Assembly: GCA_017484095.1 (NCBI GenBank)
Contig: JAFUTU010000032.1
Location: forward strand, 62,001 to 126,000
Direction of reading: 5' to 3'
DNA: 64,000 bases
DNA from: Ruminococcus sp.
GTDB taxonomy: Bacteria > Bacillota > Clostridia > Oscillospirales > Ruminococcaceae
This document shows positions 17,612-25,935 of this stretch, in pieces (position 1 is the stretch's first letter; each line of letters opens with the position of its first letter). Below the pieces are notes generated by a model that ran no database searches, was not told the origin of the DNA, and saw only the letters and a list, made by a program, of their open reading frames with translations. The position numbers and the translations under genes were made by a program.

Positions 17612-17752
17612 GATTTTTCCCCTCTTACTTGCAAAAAATTTTTCTTCGGCACCGCTGCCGCCTATCGGCTGATGATCTTCCGAAAATGACTGTTCCGTCA
17701 GACCCGAAAAGCAGCTTGATATCATCATCGGGTCAAAAGTCCGTATACAGTT

Positions 17753-17781
17753 ATTATAACAAAAATCCGTAATTTTTGCAA
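17753..17781 (-). promoter_or_regulatory. Promoter for the PucR-like regulator and ftsEX run
   Basis: Minus strand TTGCAA (complement of 17776-17781), 17-nt spacer, TATAAT (complement of 17753-17758). The leader would be about 135 nt; I see no clear terminator or riboswitch in it. Confidence 0.8.
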
Positions 17782-18052
17782 GTGGTTTATAGTGAAAATA
17801 CGCAAAAAACTTTTTCCATTAAGTCTTTGCTCTCCACAGCATTTTTATATATTACAAATTGTAACACATTTCGCATATAAATGTGTGAACAAACTGTTAA
17901 AATCCGAACTCTGAGCCTCCTGCACAGTCTCGAACAACGCATATAAGGCGGTTTTGAGTAACCGAATTGTAATTTTTAAATTTTTTGTGAATTTGCACAA
18001 ATCCAACGCCGCTTCTTCATCAAAATGCTCAATACTTTCCAATGCAGCCTTC
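17782..18052. other. AT-rich intergenic stretch between divergent units
   Basis: About 270 nt between the minus-strand promoter and the fhs promoter. A 65-codon TTG-started minus-strand frame (17845-18042) is open, but neither its composition nor a homologue supports it. I recognise no RNA or repeat here. Confidence 0.4.
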
Positions 18053-18081
18053 TTGCTTTTTTTTCATAGGTATGCTATACT
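18053..18081 (+). promoter_or_regulatory. Extended -10 promoter for fhs
   Basis: TTGCTT (18053-18058), 17-nt spacer ending in TGC, then TATACT (18076-18081); the TGC directly before the -10 makes it an extended -10 promoter. Confidence 0.75.
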
Positions 18082-18125
18082 ATAAAACAGACCGATCAAC
18101 AATAAAACGTAAAGGAGTTTTTACC

Positions 18126-19796
18126 ATGCTGTCGGATATAGAAATCGCAAAACAGGCAAAAATGAAGAAGATCACCGAGATCGCTGCAAAGCTGGGGATA
18201 AGTGAGGAAGAGCTGGAGCCTTACGGACACTATAAGGCAAAGCTTTCTGAAAGTGTGTTTCAGAGGGTGAAGTCTCAGCCTGACGGAAAGCTGATACTTG
18301 TTACAGCGATCAATCCAACACCTGCGGGCGAAGGCAAAACTACGATATCCGTAGGCCTTGCGGAAAGCCTTAACAGGATAGGCAAGAAGACTGCGCTTGC
18401 ACTGAGAGAGCCGTCTCTCGGACCTGTTTTCGGCATCAAGGGAGGAGCTGCCGGCGGCGGCTATGCACAGGTAGTGCCTATGGAGGATATAAACCTTCAT
18501 TTCACAGGCGATATGCACGCGATAACTGCTGCGAACAATCTTCTTTGTGCGCTGATAGATAACCATATGCAGCAGGGCAATGAGCTTAAAATAGATCAGC
18601 GCCGCATACTCTTCAAAAGATGTATGGATATGAATGACCGGGCTCTCAGAGATATTATCATAGGTCTCGGCTCAAAGGCGAACGGTATACCCAGAGAGGA
18701 CGGCTTCCAGATAACGGTCGCTTCCGAGATCATGGCTATTCTTTGTCTTGCAAGCGATCTTGCAGATCTTAAAAAGAGGCTTGAAAGCATTCTTGTTGCC
18801 TACAGCACAGACGGCGAGCCTGTATATGCAGGCCAGCTTGGCGGCTGCGGCGCTATGACGGCGCTGCTGAAAGACGCATTAAAGCCTAATCTCGTTCAGA
18901 CGCTTGAAAATAACCCCGCATTCATTCACGGCGGACCGTTTGCAAATATTGCTCACGGCTGCAATTCAGTAAGAGCTACCAAGCTTGCACTGAAGCTTTC
19001 GGATTATACCGTTACAGAGGCGGGCTTCGGTTCAGACCTCGGAGCAGAAAAGTTTATGGATATAAAGTGCCGGATGGCAGGGCTCAAGCCCTCTTGTGTG
19101 GTGCTTGTGGCAACTATCCGTGCGCTTAAATATAACGGCGGCGTACCCAGAGCAGAGCTGACGGAAGAGAATGTGGCAGCTCTTGAAAAGGGCACAGTAA
19201 ACCTCAGAACTCATATAGAGAATATGAGAAAGTTCGGTGTTCCCGTTGTGGTAGCAATAAATCGTTTCCACACCGATACCGAAGCAGAGATAGATGTAAT
19301 AAATAGAGTCTGCAGCGAAATGGGCGCCGAGGTCTCACTTGCAGAGATATTTGCCAAGGGCTCAGAGGGCGGAACCGACCTTGCAAACAAGGTAGTGTCA
19401 ACAATTGAGAACTGTGAGAGCAACTATGCTCCTCTTTACGATGAGAAGCTGCCTATAAAAGAGAAGCTCGATATCATCGCAAAACAGATATACAGAGCTG
19501 ACGGCGTTACTTATACCTCGCAGGCAGAAAAGGCGCTTGCCGAGATAGAAAAGCTTGGCTTCGGAAATATACCTGTCTGCGTTGCAAAAACTCAGTATTC
19601 CCTTTCGGACGATCCGACAAAGCTCGGTAAGCCTGAAAACTTCACAATAACCGTAAGAGATATGAAGGTATCCTCCGGAGCAGGCTTTGTTGTAGTATAT
19701 ACTGGAGATATCCTTACAATGCCGGGTCTTCCGAAGAAGCCTGCGGCACTCAGCATAGACTGTGACAACGAGGGCAGCATCTACGGATTGTTCTGA
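18126..19796 (+). CDS. fhs: Formate-tetrahydrofolate ligase
   Basis: ATP-dependent ligase that makes 10-formyl-THF from formate and THF, feeding purine and formyl-Met synthesis. It has 556 residues, the usual length. ATP-binding loop [10 protein letters not shown] (about residue 63) and the family stretches [21 protein letters not shown] and [14 protein letters not shown] are visible (each quoted in part). The start at 18126 has AAAGGAG 9 nt upstream; earlier in-frame codons lie in or next to the promoter. Not accompanied by folD or other one-carbon genes. Confidence 0.96.
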   Translation: MLSDIEIAKQAKMKKITEIAAKLGISEEELEPYGHYKAKLSESVFQRVKSQPDGKLILVTAINPTPAGEGKTTISVGLAESLNRIGKKTALALREPSLGPVFGIKGGAAGGGYAQVVPMEDINLHFTGDMHAITAANNLLCALIDNHMQQGNELKIDQRRILFKRCMDMNDRALRDIIIGLGSKANGIPREDGFQITVASEIMAILCLASDLADLKKRLESILVAYSTDGEPVYAGQLGGCGAMTALLKDALKPNLVQTLENNPAFIHGGPFANIAHGCNSVRATKLALKLSDYTVTEAGFGSDLGAEKFMDIKCRMAGLKPSCVVLVATIRALKYNGGVPRAELTEENVAALEKGTVNLRTHIENMRKFGVPVVVAINRFHTDTEAEIDVINRVCSEMGAEVSLAEIFAKGSEGGTDLANKVVSTIENCESNYAPLYDEKLPIKEKLDIIAKQIYRADGVTYTSQAEKALAEIEKLGFGNIPVCVAKTQYSLSDDPTKLGKPENFTITVRDMKVSSGAGFVVVYTGDILTMPGLPKKPAALSIDCDNEGSIYGLF

Positions 19797-19875
19797 TATT
19801 TACGAACAGCTTTCTGTGCTGCAGAAAACAAAACAATAAGCTACTTAATGGATATTGATGGTCAGAGGTAATAAA

Positions 19876-21081
19876 ATGGCAGATGTCAACACTTTACAAA
19901 AAGAAGAACCGAAGGTGACATCTCGGGAACTGACAGAACAAAAAACCGAAAAGCCTGAAAAGCGCTTTCATTTTCCTAAGCTTTTGGCGGCAGCGCTTAT
20001 CACTGCTGCCGTTATGGGGCTTCTGAATCTCATCTCATGGAGAAGCACTGCCTTCTGTGATTTTTATGCAGCTCATATCTTTCCGATATGGGGCGCTACA
20101 TACGGCAGGCTGACTTCTCTTTTGCCGTTCTCGTTCGGAGAATTTCTGATCGTGCTTGCAGTTTTCGGGATACCGCTCTCGCTTATCGTTATGATAGTGC
20201 TCGTCATCGTCATGAAGGGAAGACGTGCAAAAATAGCGAAGGTGTTCGGCTATGTTTACATATGGATAATCAATTTTGTTCTGGTGACGGAGACTCTCAA
20301 CTGCTTTATGCTTTATCACTGTACTGACTTTGCCCACCTGAACGGTATCAGCTCGGGAGAGTATACTCATGCCGAGCTTGAACAGCTCGGAGCAGTGCTG
20401 ACAAAAAAGCTCAATGCCCTGAGCTATGAGGTGCAGCGCGATGATGAGGGCCATTTCGTACTGACTGCCGACACTGATGAGACAGCCGGAAAGGCAGTTG
20501 AAGCACTTGGAGATGAATTCAAAAATCTTGACGGCTTTACCGTAAAGCCAAAGCCTATCTGTTTTTCATTTTTTATGAGCCAGATGGACCTTATGGGGAT
20601 ATATTTTCCGTTCTCCATGGAGGCAAATTACAATAACGATATGTACAAGGCTAAGCTGCTCAATACCGTCTGCCATGAGCTGGCTCACACAAAGGGCTAT
20701 ATCCGTGAGGACGAGGCTAACTTTATTGCGTTTATGGCAAGCAGCCGTTCTGATAACGTTGAATACAGATATTCCGGTTACCTTTCCGCACTTATGCAGG
20801 TAAGAGGAAAAATATTTGACTATGCGAGCGAGCAGCAGAAAATAGACTTTGACAGTGCGATAAATGACCTTGTATGGGTGGATATCGAAGGCAACAGCAA
20901 TTACTGGAGAAGTGTTGACGAGGCTGAGGATACTGTATTTGACAGTGAGAGCGTAGGCGAGATTTCGCAGAAGGCGCTGGAAACTAATCTTCAGATGAAC
21001 GGAGTTAAGGACGGCACACAGAGCTATGGACGAATGGTCGATCTTATGCTCGGCTATTATGCGGACAAGGGTGATATCTGA
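19876..21081 (+). CDS. DUF3810 family membrane zinc metalloprotease-like protein
   Basis: About 401 residues. A charged N terminus precedes three membrane helices (about 40-60, 88-118, 130-150), then a soluble domain with HELAH (near residue 275), followed by EDEANFIAF, which supplies the downstream Glu. That is the HExxH...E arrangement of gluzincin-like peptidases in DUF3810. The topology suggests the active site faces outside. Start ATG 19876 is preferred (AGAGGT 6 nt upstream) over in-frame TTG 19855/ATG 19858. It overlaps the next gene by one base, so it is co-translated with the C39-like lipoprotein. Confidence 0.85.
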   Translation: MADVNTLQKEEPKVTSRELTEQKTEKPEKRFHFPKLLAAALITAAVMGLLNLISWRSTAFCDFYAAHIFPIWGATYGRLTSLLPFSFGEFLIVLAVFGIPLSLIVMIVLVIVMKGRRAKIAKVFGYVYIWIINFVLVTETLNCFMLYHCTDFAHLNGISSGEYTHAELEQLGAVLTKKLNALSYEVQRDDEGHFVLTADTDETAGKAVEALGDEFKNLDGFTVKPKPICFSFFMSQMDLMGIYFPFSMEANYNNDMYKAKLLNTVCHELAHTKGYIREDEANFIAFMASSRSDNVEYRYSGYLSALMQVRGKIFDYASEQQKIDFDSAINDLVWVDIEGNSNYWRSVDEAEDTVFDSESVGEISQKALETNLQMNGVKDGTQSYGRMVDLMLGYYADKGDI

Positions 21082-21896
21082 TGAGAAAGGAGCTAATGTG
21101 CTTACTTGCAGCAGCAACGGTTTTGTCCTCGTGCGGTGAGAGCAGCAGCTCTTCGGCAGAGAACAGCTCTCAGCTGCCGACCGCAGAAGAGAGCTCATCT
21201 GTGAGCGTTACTGCGGCACAGACCGAGTCACCGCCGCAGAACCTTACCGATGAGGAGCCTGTGCAGCAAAATGATGATACATCGTCCCTTACAGACGAGC
21301 AGGAGGATGATATGAGCTGGAAGCTTTTTGAGGACCTTTACGATAAGCTTGATGATAATGACCGCAGCAAGCGCAACTACCTGCATAACAAAGAGGTAGA
21401 TATCGATGGCTTTATCGAATACGGCCAGGCACAGGAGCCTGTAAGAGACCTTATCCTCGGCGATGTTTCGTTTGCAGGGGTCGGCTGTGAGGTAGTGGCG
21501 GCATACAATTACCTTCTTTATACAAGCAATGAGCGCGATATCGCAAGACTGACCTTCGACTTTGAGCACAATGCCCTCTTTGCACATGACGGCAAGCTCG
21601 GCTCAAATGCGAGAAAGATAAAAGGCCTGTTTGATGCGCTCGGTATCGAGTATAACAGGTATCTCGACCCTGATGACTGCCGTAAGGCTATAGACGACGG
21701 AAAGCCTGTTCTGCTGTCATTTCATACGGGCAATTCCGTGTTCAGCGCTATACATACTGTTTTCATAATGACAGAGAACGGCAAGCATTATGTTTTTAAC
21801 CGTTACAATGAGAGCGAGGGTCGCTACGAGTTTGAGACCCTTAGTGATGTCGTAAAAAAGGACGGCCTTTTCATCGTGGCGTATACTACTGCATAG
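21081..21896 (+). CDS. C39-like cysteine peptidase lipoprotein
   Basis: Surface lipoprotein of 271 residues: signal with lipobox VLSSCG (Cys near residue 14), a Ser/Thr/Glu-rich linker to about residue 95, then a papain-like domain. Candidate catalytic residues: Cys in GVGCEVVAAYNYL, His in AIHTVFIM and Asn in VFNRYNES, the order of C39/papain-type peptidases. No ABC exporter accompanies it, so it is not a bacteriocin-processing C39; it may process or trim surface proteins. Start coupled (TGATG) to the DUF3810 gene and 4 nt before tsaE. Confidence 0.8.
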   Translation: MRKELMCLLAAATVLSSCGESSSSSAENSSQLPTAEESSSVSVTAAQTESPPQNLTDEEPVQQNDDTSSLTDEQEDDMSWKLFEDLYDKLDDNDRSKRNYLHNKEVDIDGFIEYGQAQEPVRDLILGDVSFAGVGCEVVAAYNYLLYTSNERDIARLTFDFEHNALFAHDGKLGSNARKIKGLFDALGIEYNRYLDPDDCRKAIDDGKPVLLSFHTGNSVFSAIHTVFIMTENGKHYVFNRYNESEGRYEFETLSDVVKKDGLFIVAYTTA

Positions 21897-21900
21897 TGAG

Positions 21901-22368
21901 GTGTGTTTTTTGACCTATGAATATGTGACGTCCTCTGCTGAGGAGACTATAGAGCTCGGCAGACTTATAGGAGAACAGCTGAGGGGCGGAGATATAATTG
22001 CATACAAAGGCTCAATGGGCGCAGGTAAGACCACTATGACAAGGGGGCTGACTCTTGGTATGGGGCTTGGTGATATGGCTTTTTCGCCTACCTTTGCCCT
22101 TGTGAACGAATATCGGGGAAGAGAGCTGACCCTGTACCATTTTGATATGTACAGGATAACCTCTGCGGCAGACCTTGAGACCACAGGCTTTTTTGATTAT
22201 ATGAGCGATGACAGTGTGATAGCTGTTGAGTGGTCGGAAAATATCGAAGAAGAGCTGCCCGAGGGACACCTTGTGATAAACCTCGAAAGGGTCAGCGACG
22301 ACATCAGAAAAATAACGATAGACGGAGATGAAAGGTTTGCACATCTTAGGGATAGATACAAGCGGTAA
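21901..22368 (+). CDS. tsaE: tRNA t6A biosynthesis ATPase TsaE
   Basis: ATPase of the TsaBDE complex that makes N6-threonylcarbamoyl-adenosine-37 in ANN-decoding tRNAs. It has 155 residues with P-loop GSMGAGKTT, the FSPTFALVNEY switch-like segment and Walker B-like YHFDMYRI, plus AVEWSENI near the end, all standard. The start is GTG 21901 or, better spaced from GAGGTG, TTG 21910. It overlaps tsaB by about 40 nt if tsaB starts at 22328. Confidence 0.95.
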   Translation: MCFLTYEYVTSSAEETIELGRLIGEQLRGGDIIAYKGSMGAGKTTMTRGLTLGMGLGDMAFSPTFALVNEYRGRELTLYHFDMYRITSAADLETTGFFDYMSDDSVIAVEWSENIEEELPEGHLVINLERVSDDIRKITIDGDERFAHLRDRYKR

Positions 22369-23047
22369 GACGGCATCTGTTGCTGTTACCGATGATGATA
22401 AGCTGCTTTGGGAGAAAACAGTTTATACAAAGCTCACCCATTCGCAGGTGATACTGCCTATGGTGAGTGAAGCACTCAAAGAGTTGGAGCTTGATTATTC
22501 CGATATCGGCTGCGCTGCCATAGCAAAGGGTCCGGGTTCATATACGGGGCTCAGGATAGGCTGTGCGGCTGTAAAGGGAATGTGTATGGGTCAGGAGAGC
22601 TTAAAATGCGTAGGTATCTCCACGCTTGAAGCTTTAAGCTTTAATTGTTTGCCGTTCATCGGCAGGATAGCAGCTGTAATGTTTGCAAGGCAGGGTATAT
22701 GCTATGCGGGATTATATGAGTCTGACGGCAGGGATATCAAGAATGTCCGTCCCGATGAAGTAATAAAAGAGGACGAGCTTTTCCCCTCGCTCTATGTGGA
22801 AAAAGGACTGATGCTGGTGGGTGACCATGCAGCAGCGATAAAACAAAAATACTTTGCCGATGATGACAGAGTTCTCACCGCACCGATAAACCGCAGGCTT
22901 CAGCAGGCATCATCGCTTTGTCTCGCTGCCTGTGCGCATTTGGACGAGGCTGCCTCGGCAGAGGCGCTGAACGTGTCATATCTTCAGGCAACAAAGGCTC
23001 AGAAAGATAAGGCTCACAGTGAAAACGGAAAGGAAGATACAAAATGA
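22328..23047 (+). CDS. tsaB: tRNA t6A biosynthesis protein TsaB
   Basis: TsaB subunit, 239 residues, an ASKHA-fold partner of TsaD. The N-terminal GIDTSGKTASVAV and GPGSYTGLRIG motifs are diagnostic. Start uncertain: ATG 22328 is immediately next to GGAG, whereas TTG 22337 (giving LHILGIDTS) is 9 nt from that same GGAG and fits the usual short N terminus. tsaE, tsaB and rpiB form a tight run with overlaps. The tsaD gene is not in this window. Confidence 0.95.
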   Translation: MKGLHILGIDTSGKTASVAVTDDDKLLWEKTVYTKLTHSQVILPMVSEALKELELDYSDIGCAAIAKGPGSYTGLRIGCAAVKGMCMGQESLKCVGISTLEALSFNCLPFIGRIAAVMFARQGICYAGLYESDGRDIKNVRPDEVIKEDELFPSLYVEKGLMLVGDHAAAIKQKYFADDDRVLTAPINRRLQQASSLCLAACAHLDEAASAEALNVSYLQATKAQKDKAHSENGKEDTK

Positions 23048-23487
23048 AGATAGCTATAGGCAACGATCACGCAGCGCCTGAGTTAAAGCTCGCAGTAAAG
23101 GCTCACCTAGAGGAAAGAGGCTTTGAGGTCACCGATATGGGCTGTACCGTTGGTGAAAGGTGTGATTATCCCGATGCTGCCGCAGCTGTGTGCGACAAGG
23201 TAACAAGCGGTGAGTGTGAGCTTGGTATCCTTATCTGCGGAACAGGGCTTGGAATGTCATATGCTGCGAATAAGATAAAGGGCATAAGGGCAGCCTGCTG
23301 CTCAGATTATTTCTCGGCACGCCTTTCAAGAGAGCATAACAATGCGAATGTTCTTTGCTTCGGTGCAAGAGTAGTAGGTGAGGGAACAGCACTTGACCTT
23401 GTTGATATTTTTGTAGATACTCCATTCTCGGGAGATGAGAGACATCAGCGCCGCATAGATAAGATAACGGCACTTGAGAACAGATAG
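23044..23487 (+). CDS. rpiB: Ribose-5-phosphate isomerase B (RpiB/LacAB family)
   Basis: Interconverts ribose-5-P and ribulose-5-P in the pentose phosphate pathway. 147 residues, the usual length. The substrate loop GNDHAAPELK, catalytic Cys in LICGTGLGMSYAANK and the SREHNNANVLCFGARV segment are present. LacA/LacB subunits are similar, but a single gene without tagatose genes favours RpiB. It overlaps tsaB by 4 nt and ends the operon before a strong terminator. Confidence 0.93.
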   Translation: MKIAIGNDHAAPELKLAVKAHLEERGFEVTDMGCTVGERCDYPDAAAAVCDKVTSGECELGILICGTGLGMSYAANKIKGIRAACCSDYFSARLSREHNNANVLCFGARVVGEGTALDLVDIFVDTPFSGDERHQRRIDKITALENR

Positions 23488-23499
23488 TTCTATACAGAT

Positions 23500-23537
23500 A
23501 AAACAAAACGCAGGCTCTGTGGTCTGCGTTTTGTTTT
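23500..23537 (+). terminator. Terminator after rpiB
   Basis: Perfect 14-bp stem AAAACAAAACGCAG (23500-23513) / CTGCGTTTTGTTTT (23524-23537) with a 10-nt loop and a T-run. Confidence 0.9.
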
Positions 23538-23568
23538 TGCGAGTTTTAAGGTATTGTATGAAAGGAAG

Positions 23569-23862
23569 TTATTTGTCTTGTTCGGTCTCTTCACCTATCC
23601 CGAGAACCTTGTAGGATCTCACGATAGCTGCTATCGAAAGTGCCGCCAGTGACAGACCAAGAAATTTCGTTGTGGGAGTTCCTGCACCTGTGGAGGGGTT
23701 TTCATCGCTCGTGTCCTCAGATTCGGCAGACTGAGAAGCAGAGGTCTGTGTTTCGGTGTCATTTTCCTGAGCCCATGCGCTGATAGATACGGCAGCGCTC
23801 ATCATTATTATAATTGCAGCTATCATCATTATTACGTTCTTAGTCAGTTTCTTAGCAGTCAT
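23569..23862 (-). CDS. Small secreted protein with NPSTG sorting-like signal
   Basis: 97 residues. N-terminal signal peptide (KNVIMMIAAIIIMMSAAVSI, cleavage likely after SAWA), then a Thr/Ser/Glu/Gln-rich mature part, then NPSTGAGTP, a hydrophobic helix (FLGLSLAALSIAAIV) and RSYK. NPSTG followed by a helix and basic residues resembles a sortase cell-wall sorting signal, though the tail after RSYK is about 12 residues longer than usual. Start chosen at 23862 because GGAAGGAG lies 9 nt upstream. Its role is unknown; no sortase gene is visible nearby. Confidence 0.65.
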   Translation of the reverse strand: MTAKKLTKNVIMMIAAIIIMMSAAVSISAWAQENDTETQTSASQSAESEDTSDENPSTGAGTPTTKFLGLSLAALSIAAIVRSYKVLGIGEETEQDK

Positions 23863-23965
23863 CGGACTTATCTCCTTCCTAGTGTTTGTTTTGTTTAGCT
23901 TGTCTATATAATACACCCTCTGCTTAAAGTGAACCTAAAAGCACAGTTAAAATTTACTTAAAATA

Positions 23966-23991
23966 AAAAAGAGCCCTTCGGGGCTCTTTTT
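23966..23991 (-). terminator. Terminator after the GH5 gene, UUCG-type loop
   Basis: GAGCCC (23971-23976), TTCG loop, GGGCTC (23981-23986), extended by A-run/T-run pairing on both sides. It ends the long minus-strand operon; on the minus strand the loop reads CGAA. Confidence 0.9.
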
Positions 23992-23996
23992 ATTTA

Positions 23997-25223
23997 TCAG
24001 CTTGCTGATTCTATCATAGCGTCAACAACGTCCTGGGGTCTCCATGTAGGCGGAATATCATCTCTTACAAGCAGACCGAAGTTCTCACCGTTGCCGACAA
24101 AGGCACCGTTGTCCCACCATACGCAGGGAACTCCGTATTCCTTTGCCTCAGAGAGGTAGTATTCAACACACTCAACTCTTTCTTCATCGTTCATCTTGTT
24201 CATGCAGCCGAACTCACCGACGATAACAGGTATGTGGTTGCTCAGGAAGATATCATCAAGATCGGTGAACAGTGTATCTATCGAGCCTGCATCGCTGTCA
24301 GCGTCGAACTGGTCAGTTCCCTTTGTATCAAGTGCGAACGAATACGGCAGATAAGCGTGAACTGATACTATAAGGTGCTCATCATCATAATTCGGCAGCA
24401 GGATAGACTGTAAGCAGTTTCTTGATGATGATGCGGCATAGCCCGTTATCATAAGAGCTCTCTTATCGTTATTGCCGCCGCTTGCCCTGACGGTGTCATA
24501 GAAAGCTTGCTCGTATTCGTTAACTACCTCGCGGGACTCGTTGTCTCCGCCGCTCCATTCTTTGTTAGTGCCTCTGAGTCTTGGCTCGTTTAGACCTTCA
24601 AAGATCAGGTGCTCATCGTAATTTTTGAATTCCTCTGCTATCTGCTTCCAAAGGGCTGTCAGCTGCTCTATGTCCTGAGCCTTGTCAGCCTCGGTCGGGA
24701 AGTACCACTCCTCGTGATGAGTGTTAAGTATTACGAACAGTCCGTCATCGATAGCGTAATCTACCACTTCATGAACTCTCGCCATCCAGGCAGGGTCAAC
24801 GTTATAATTCTCGTCCATATGGCTGTCCCAGGTGACAGGCAGTCTGAAAACATTGAAGCCTTCATCTTTTATAGCGTCGATCATTTCCTTGGTGGTTTTC
24901 GGATTTCCCCACGAGGTCTCCGAGTCGATACCGCTTCCGCCTGTGGCATCAAAAGTGTTGCCGAGGTTCCAGCCTATCTTCATTTCAGATACCAGGTCCC
25001 ATGCAGAGATATCTCTCATATCCTCCTGCTCAGAGTGAGCGCTCACATAAAGTGCATCGTCACCTGTGTCAGTGCCGCTGTTGTTTTCTCCGGCTGCCGA
25101 GGATGCTGCCTTGCTATCGCTTTTGCTGTCAGCCGCGGAGCTGCTCTCATCACCGCAGCCTGTTGTAACAGCTGCACACATCATTCCTGCGGCTGCCAGT
25201 GCCGCCAGTCTTTTAAGTGTCAT
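23997..25223 (-). CDS. GH5-family cellulase-like surface lipoprotein
   Basis: Glycoside hydrolase family 5, 408 residues. Lipoprotein signal (AALAAAGMMCAAVTTGCG), Ser/Ala/Asp linker to about residue 65, then a single catalytic domain beginning MKIGWNLGNTFDA, as in GH5_4-type endoglucanases. The acid/base Glu is in FEGLNEPR and the nucleophile Glu in PVIVGEFGCMNK; HHEEWYFP carries substrate-site residues. No dockerin or binding module, so it is cell-anchored rather than cellulosomal. Substrate could be beta-glucan, xyloglucan or mannan. Start at 25223 behind GGAGG; one nucleotide separates it from the PHP gene. Context with cellobiose epimerase supports a beta-1,4-glycan substrate. Confidence 0.92.
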   Translation of the reverse strand: MTLKRLAALAAAGMMCAAVTTGCGDESSSAADSKSDSKAASSAAGENNSGTDTGDDALYVSAHSEQEDMRDISAWDLVSEMKIGWNLGNTFDATGGSGIDSETSWGNPKTTKEMIDAIKDEGFNVFRLPVTWDSHMDENYNVDPAWMARVHEVVDYAIDDGLFVILNTHHEEWYFPTEADKAQDIEQLTALWKQIAEEFKNYDEHLIFEGLNEPRLRGTNKEWSGGDNESREVVNEYEQAFYDTVRASGGNNDKRALMITGYAASSSRNCLQSILLPNYDDEHLIVSVHAYLPYSFALDTKGTDQFDADSDAGSIDTLFTDLDDIFLSNHIPVIVGEFGCMNKMNDEERVECVEYYLSEAKEYGVPCVWWDNGAFVGNGENFGLLVRDDIPPTWRPQDVVDAMIESAS

Positions 25224-25224
25224 A

Positions 25225-25935
25225 TTAACCTCCGATCTGCTTGCTTTCTGGCGCACGGTAATGTCTTAATATATCTTTAAGTGCGTTTGCCTTGACAAGC
25301 TCTATATAGTCTTCTATCCCCGCTAATGGCTTCTCCGTCACCACTCCGCCGTGTATTTCCTGCGACAGATGGTGCGCATCAGACCCCGAAGTCTTCACCA
25401 GTCCGTAGCTGTTTGCATACTGATCTGCCCGATCATTCATAGCATCGCTTCGGTTGCCTGCATTATATACCTCTACCGCATCAACATCATGCGGGAAAAG
25501 CCTTATCGTATCTATGTAGTCTGCCTCTCTGAACGGATGTGCATGGACGAACAGTCCGCCGTCAGCGTGTACAAGCCTTGAAAGCTCCGGCACCTTGATA
25601 TCCATTATCTCCGGGTGAGCCTTCAGCCAGTCCTTTCCAAGTCCGTATATGAGAAAGTCAGTCCCGTGATAGGTGTATTCTATCCCGAACATAACGGTCA
25701 TACCGATCTCGTCCCCGACCTTTTTACCGTTTTCATACCCTTTGCAGTAATCCTCGCACATCTCCACCCAGCTTTTTGAGCGGTCTATGCAGGTATTCCC
25801 GTTGAAAAAGTGGTCCGTTATCATTATGCCGCTGTAGCCCATGGCTTTGAATTTTCTTACCTGCTCCTCAGCCGATGCTGATGCACAGGCGCTGACTTCT
25901 TTCGTATGGCAGTGGGTCTCGTATAAATATCTCAT
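25225..25935 (-). CDS. PHP-domain metal-dependent phosphoesterase
   Basis: 236 residues with the PHP metal-site series: ETHCHTKEVS at the N terminus, IMITDHFF, GIEYTY, FVHAHPFREADYID, and SGSDAH near the C terminus. Such proteins hydrolyse phosphoesters, ranging from histidinol phosphate to nucleotides; the substrate cannot be told from sequence. It overlaps the epimerase gene by one base (TGATG) and is followed one base later by the GH5 gene, so it is translationally embedded in a glycan-use segment. Confidence 0.88.
   Translation of the reverse strand: MRYLYETHCHTKEVSACASASAEEQVRKFKAMGYSGIMITDHFFNGNTCIDRSKSWVEMCEDYCKGYENGKKVGDEIGMTVMFGIEYTYHGTDFLIYGLGKDWLKAHPEIMDIKVPELSRLVHADGGLFVHAHPFREADYIDTIRLFPHDVDAVEVYNAGNRSDAMNDRADQYANSYGLVKTSGSDAHHLSQEIHGGVVTEKPLAGIEDYIELVKANALKDILRHYRAPESKQIGG

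Noticed and set aside
17845..18042. 65-codon minus-strand frame with TTG start
   Set aside because: A weak AGAAGG site exists, but no promoter, homologue or codon support.
21081..21896. Bacteriocin-processing C39 peptidase
   Set aside because: No ABC exporter fusion and no precursor peptide gene; the protein is a free lipoprotein.
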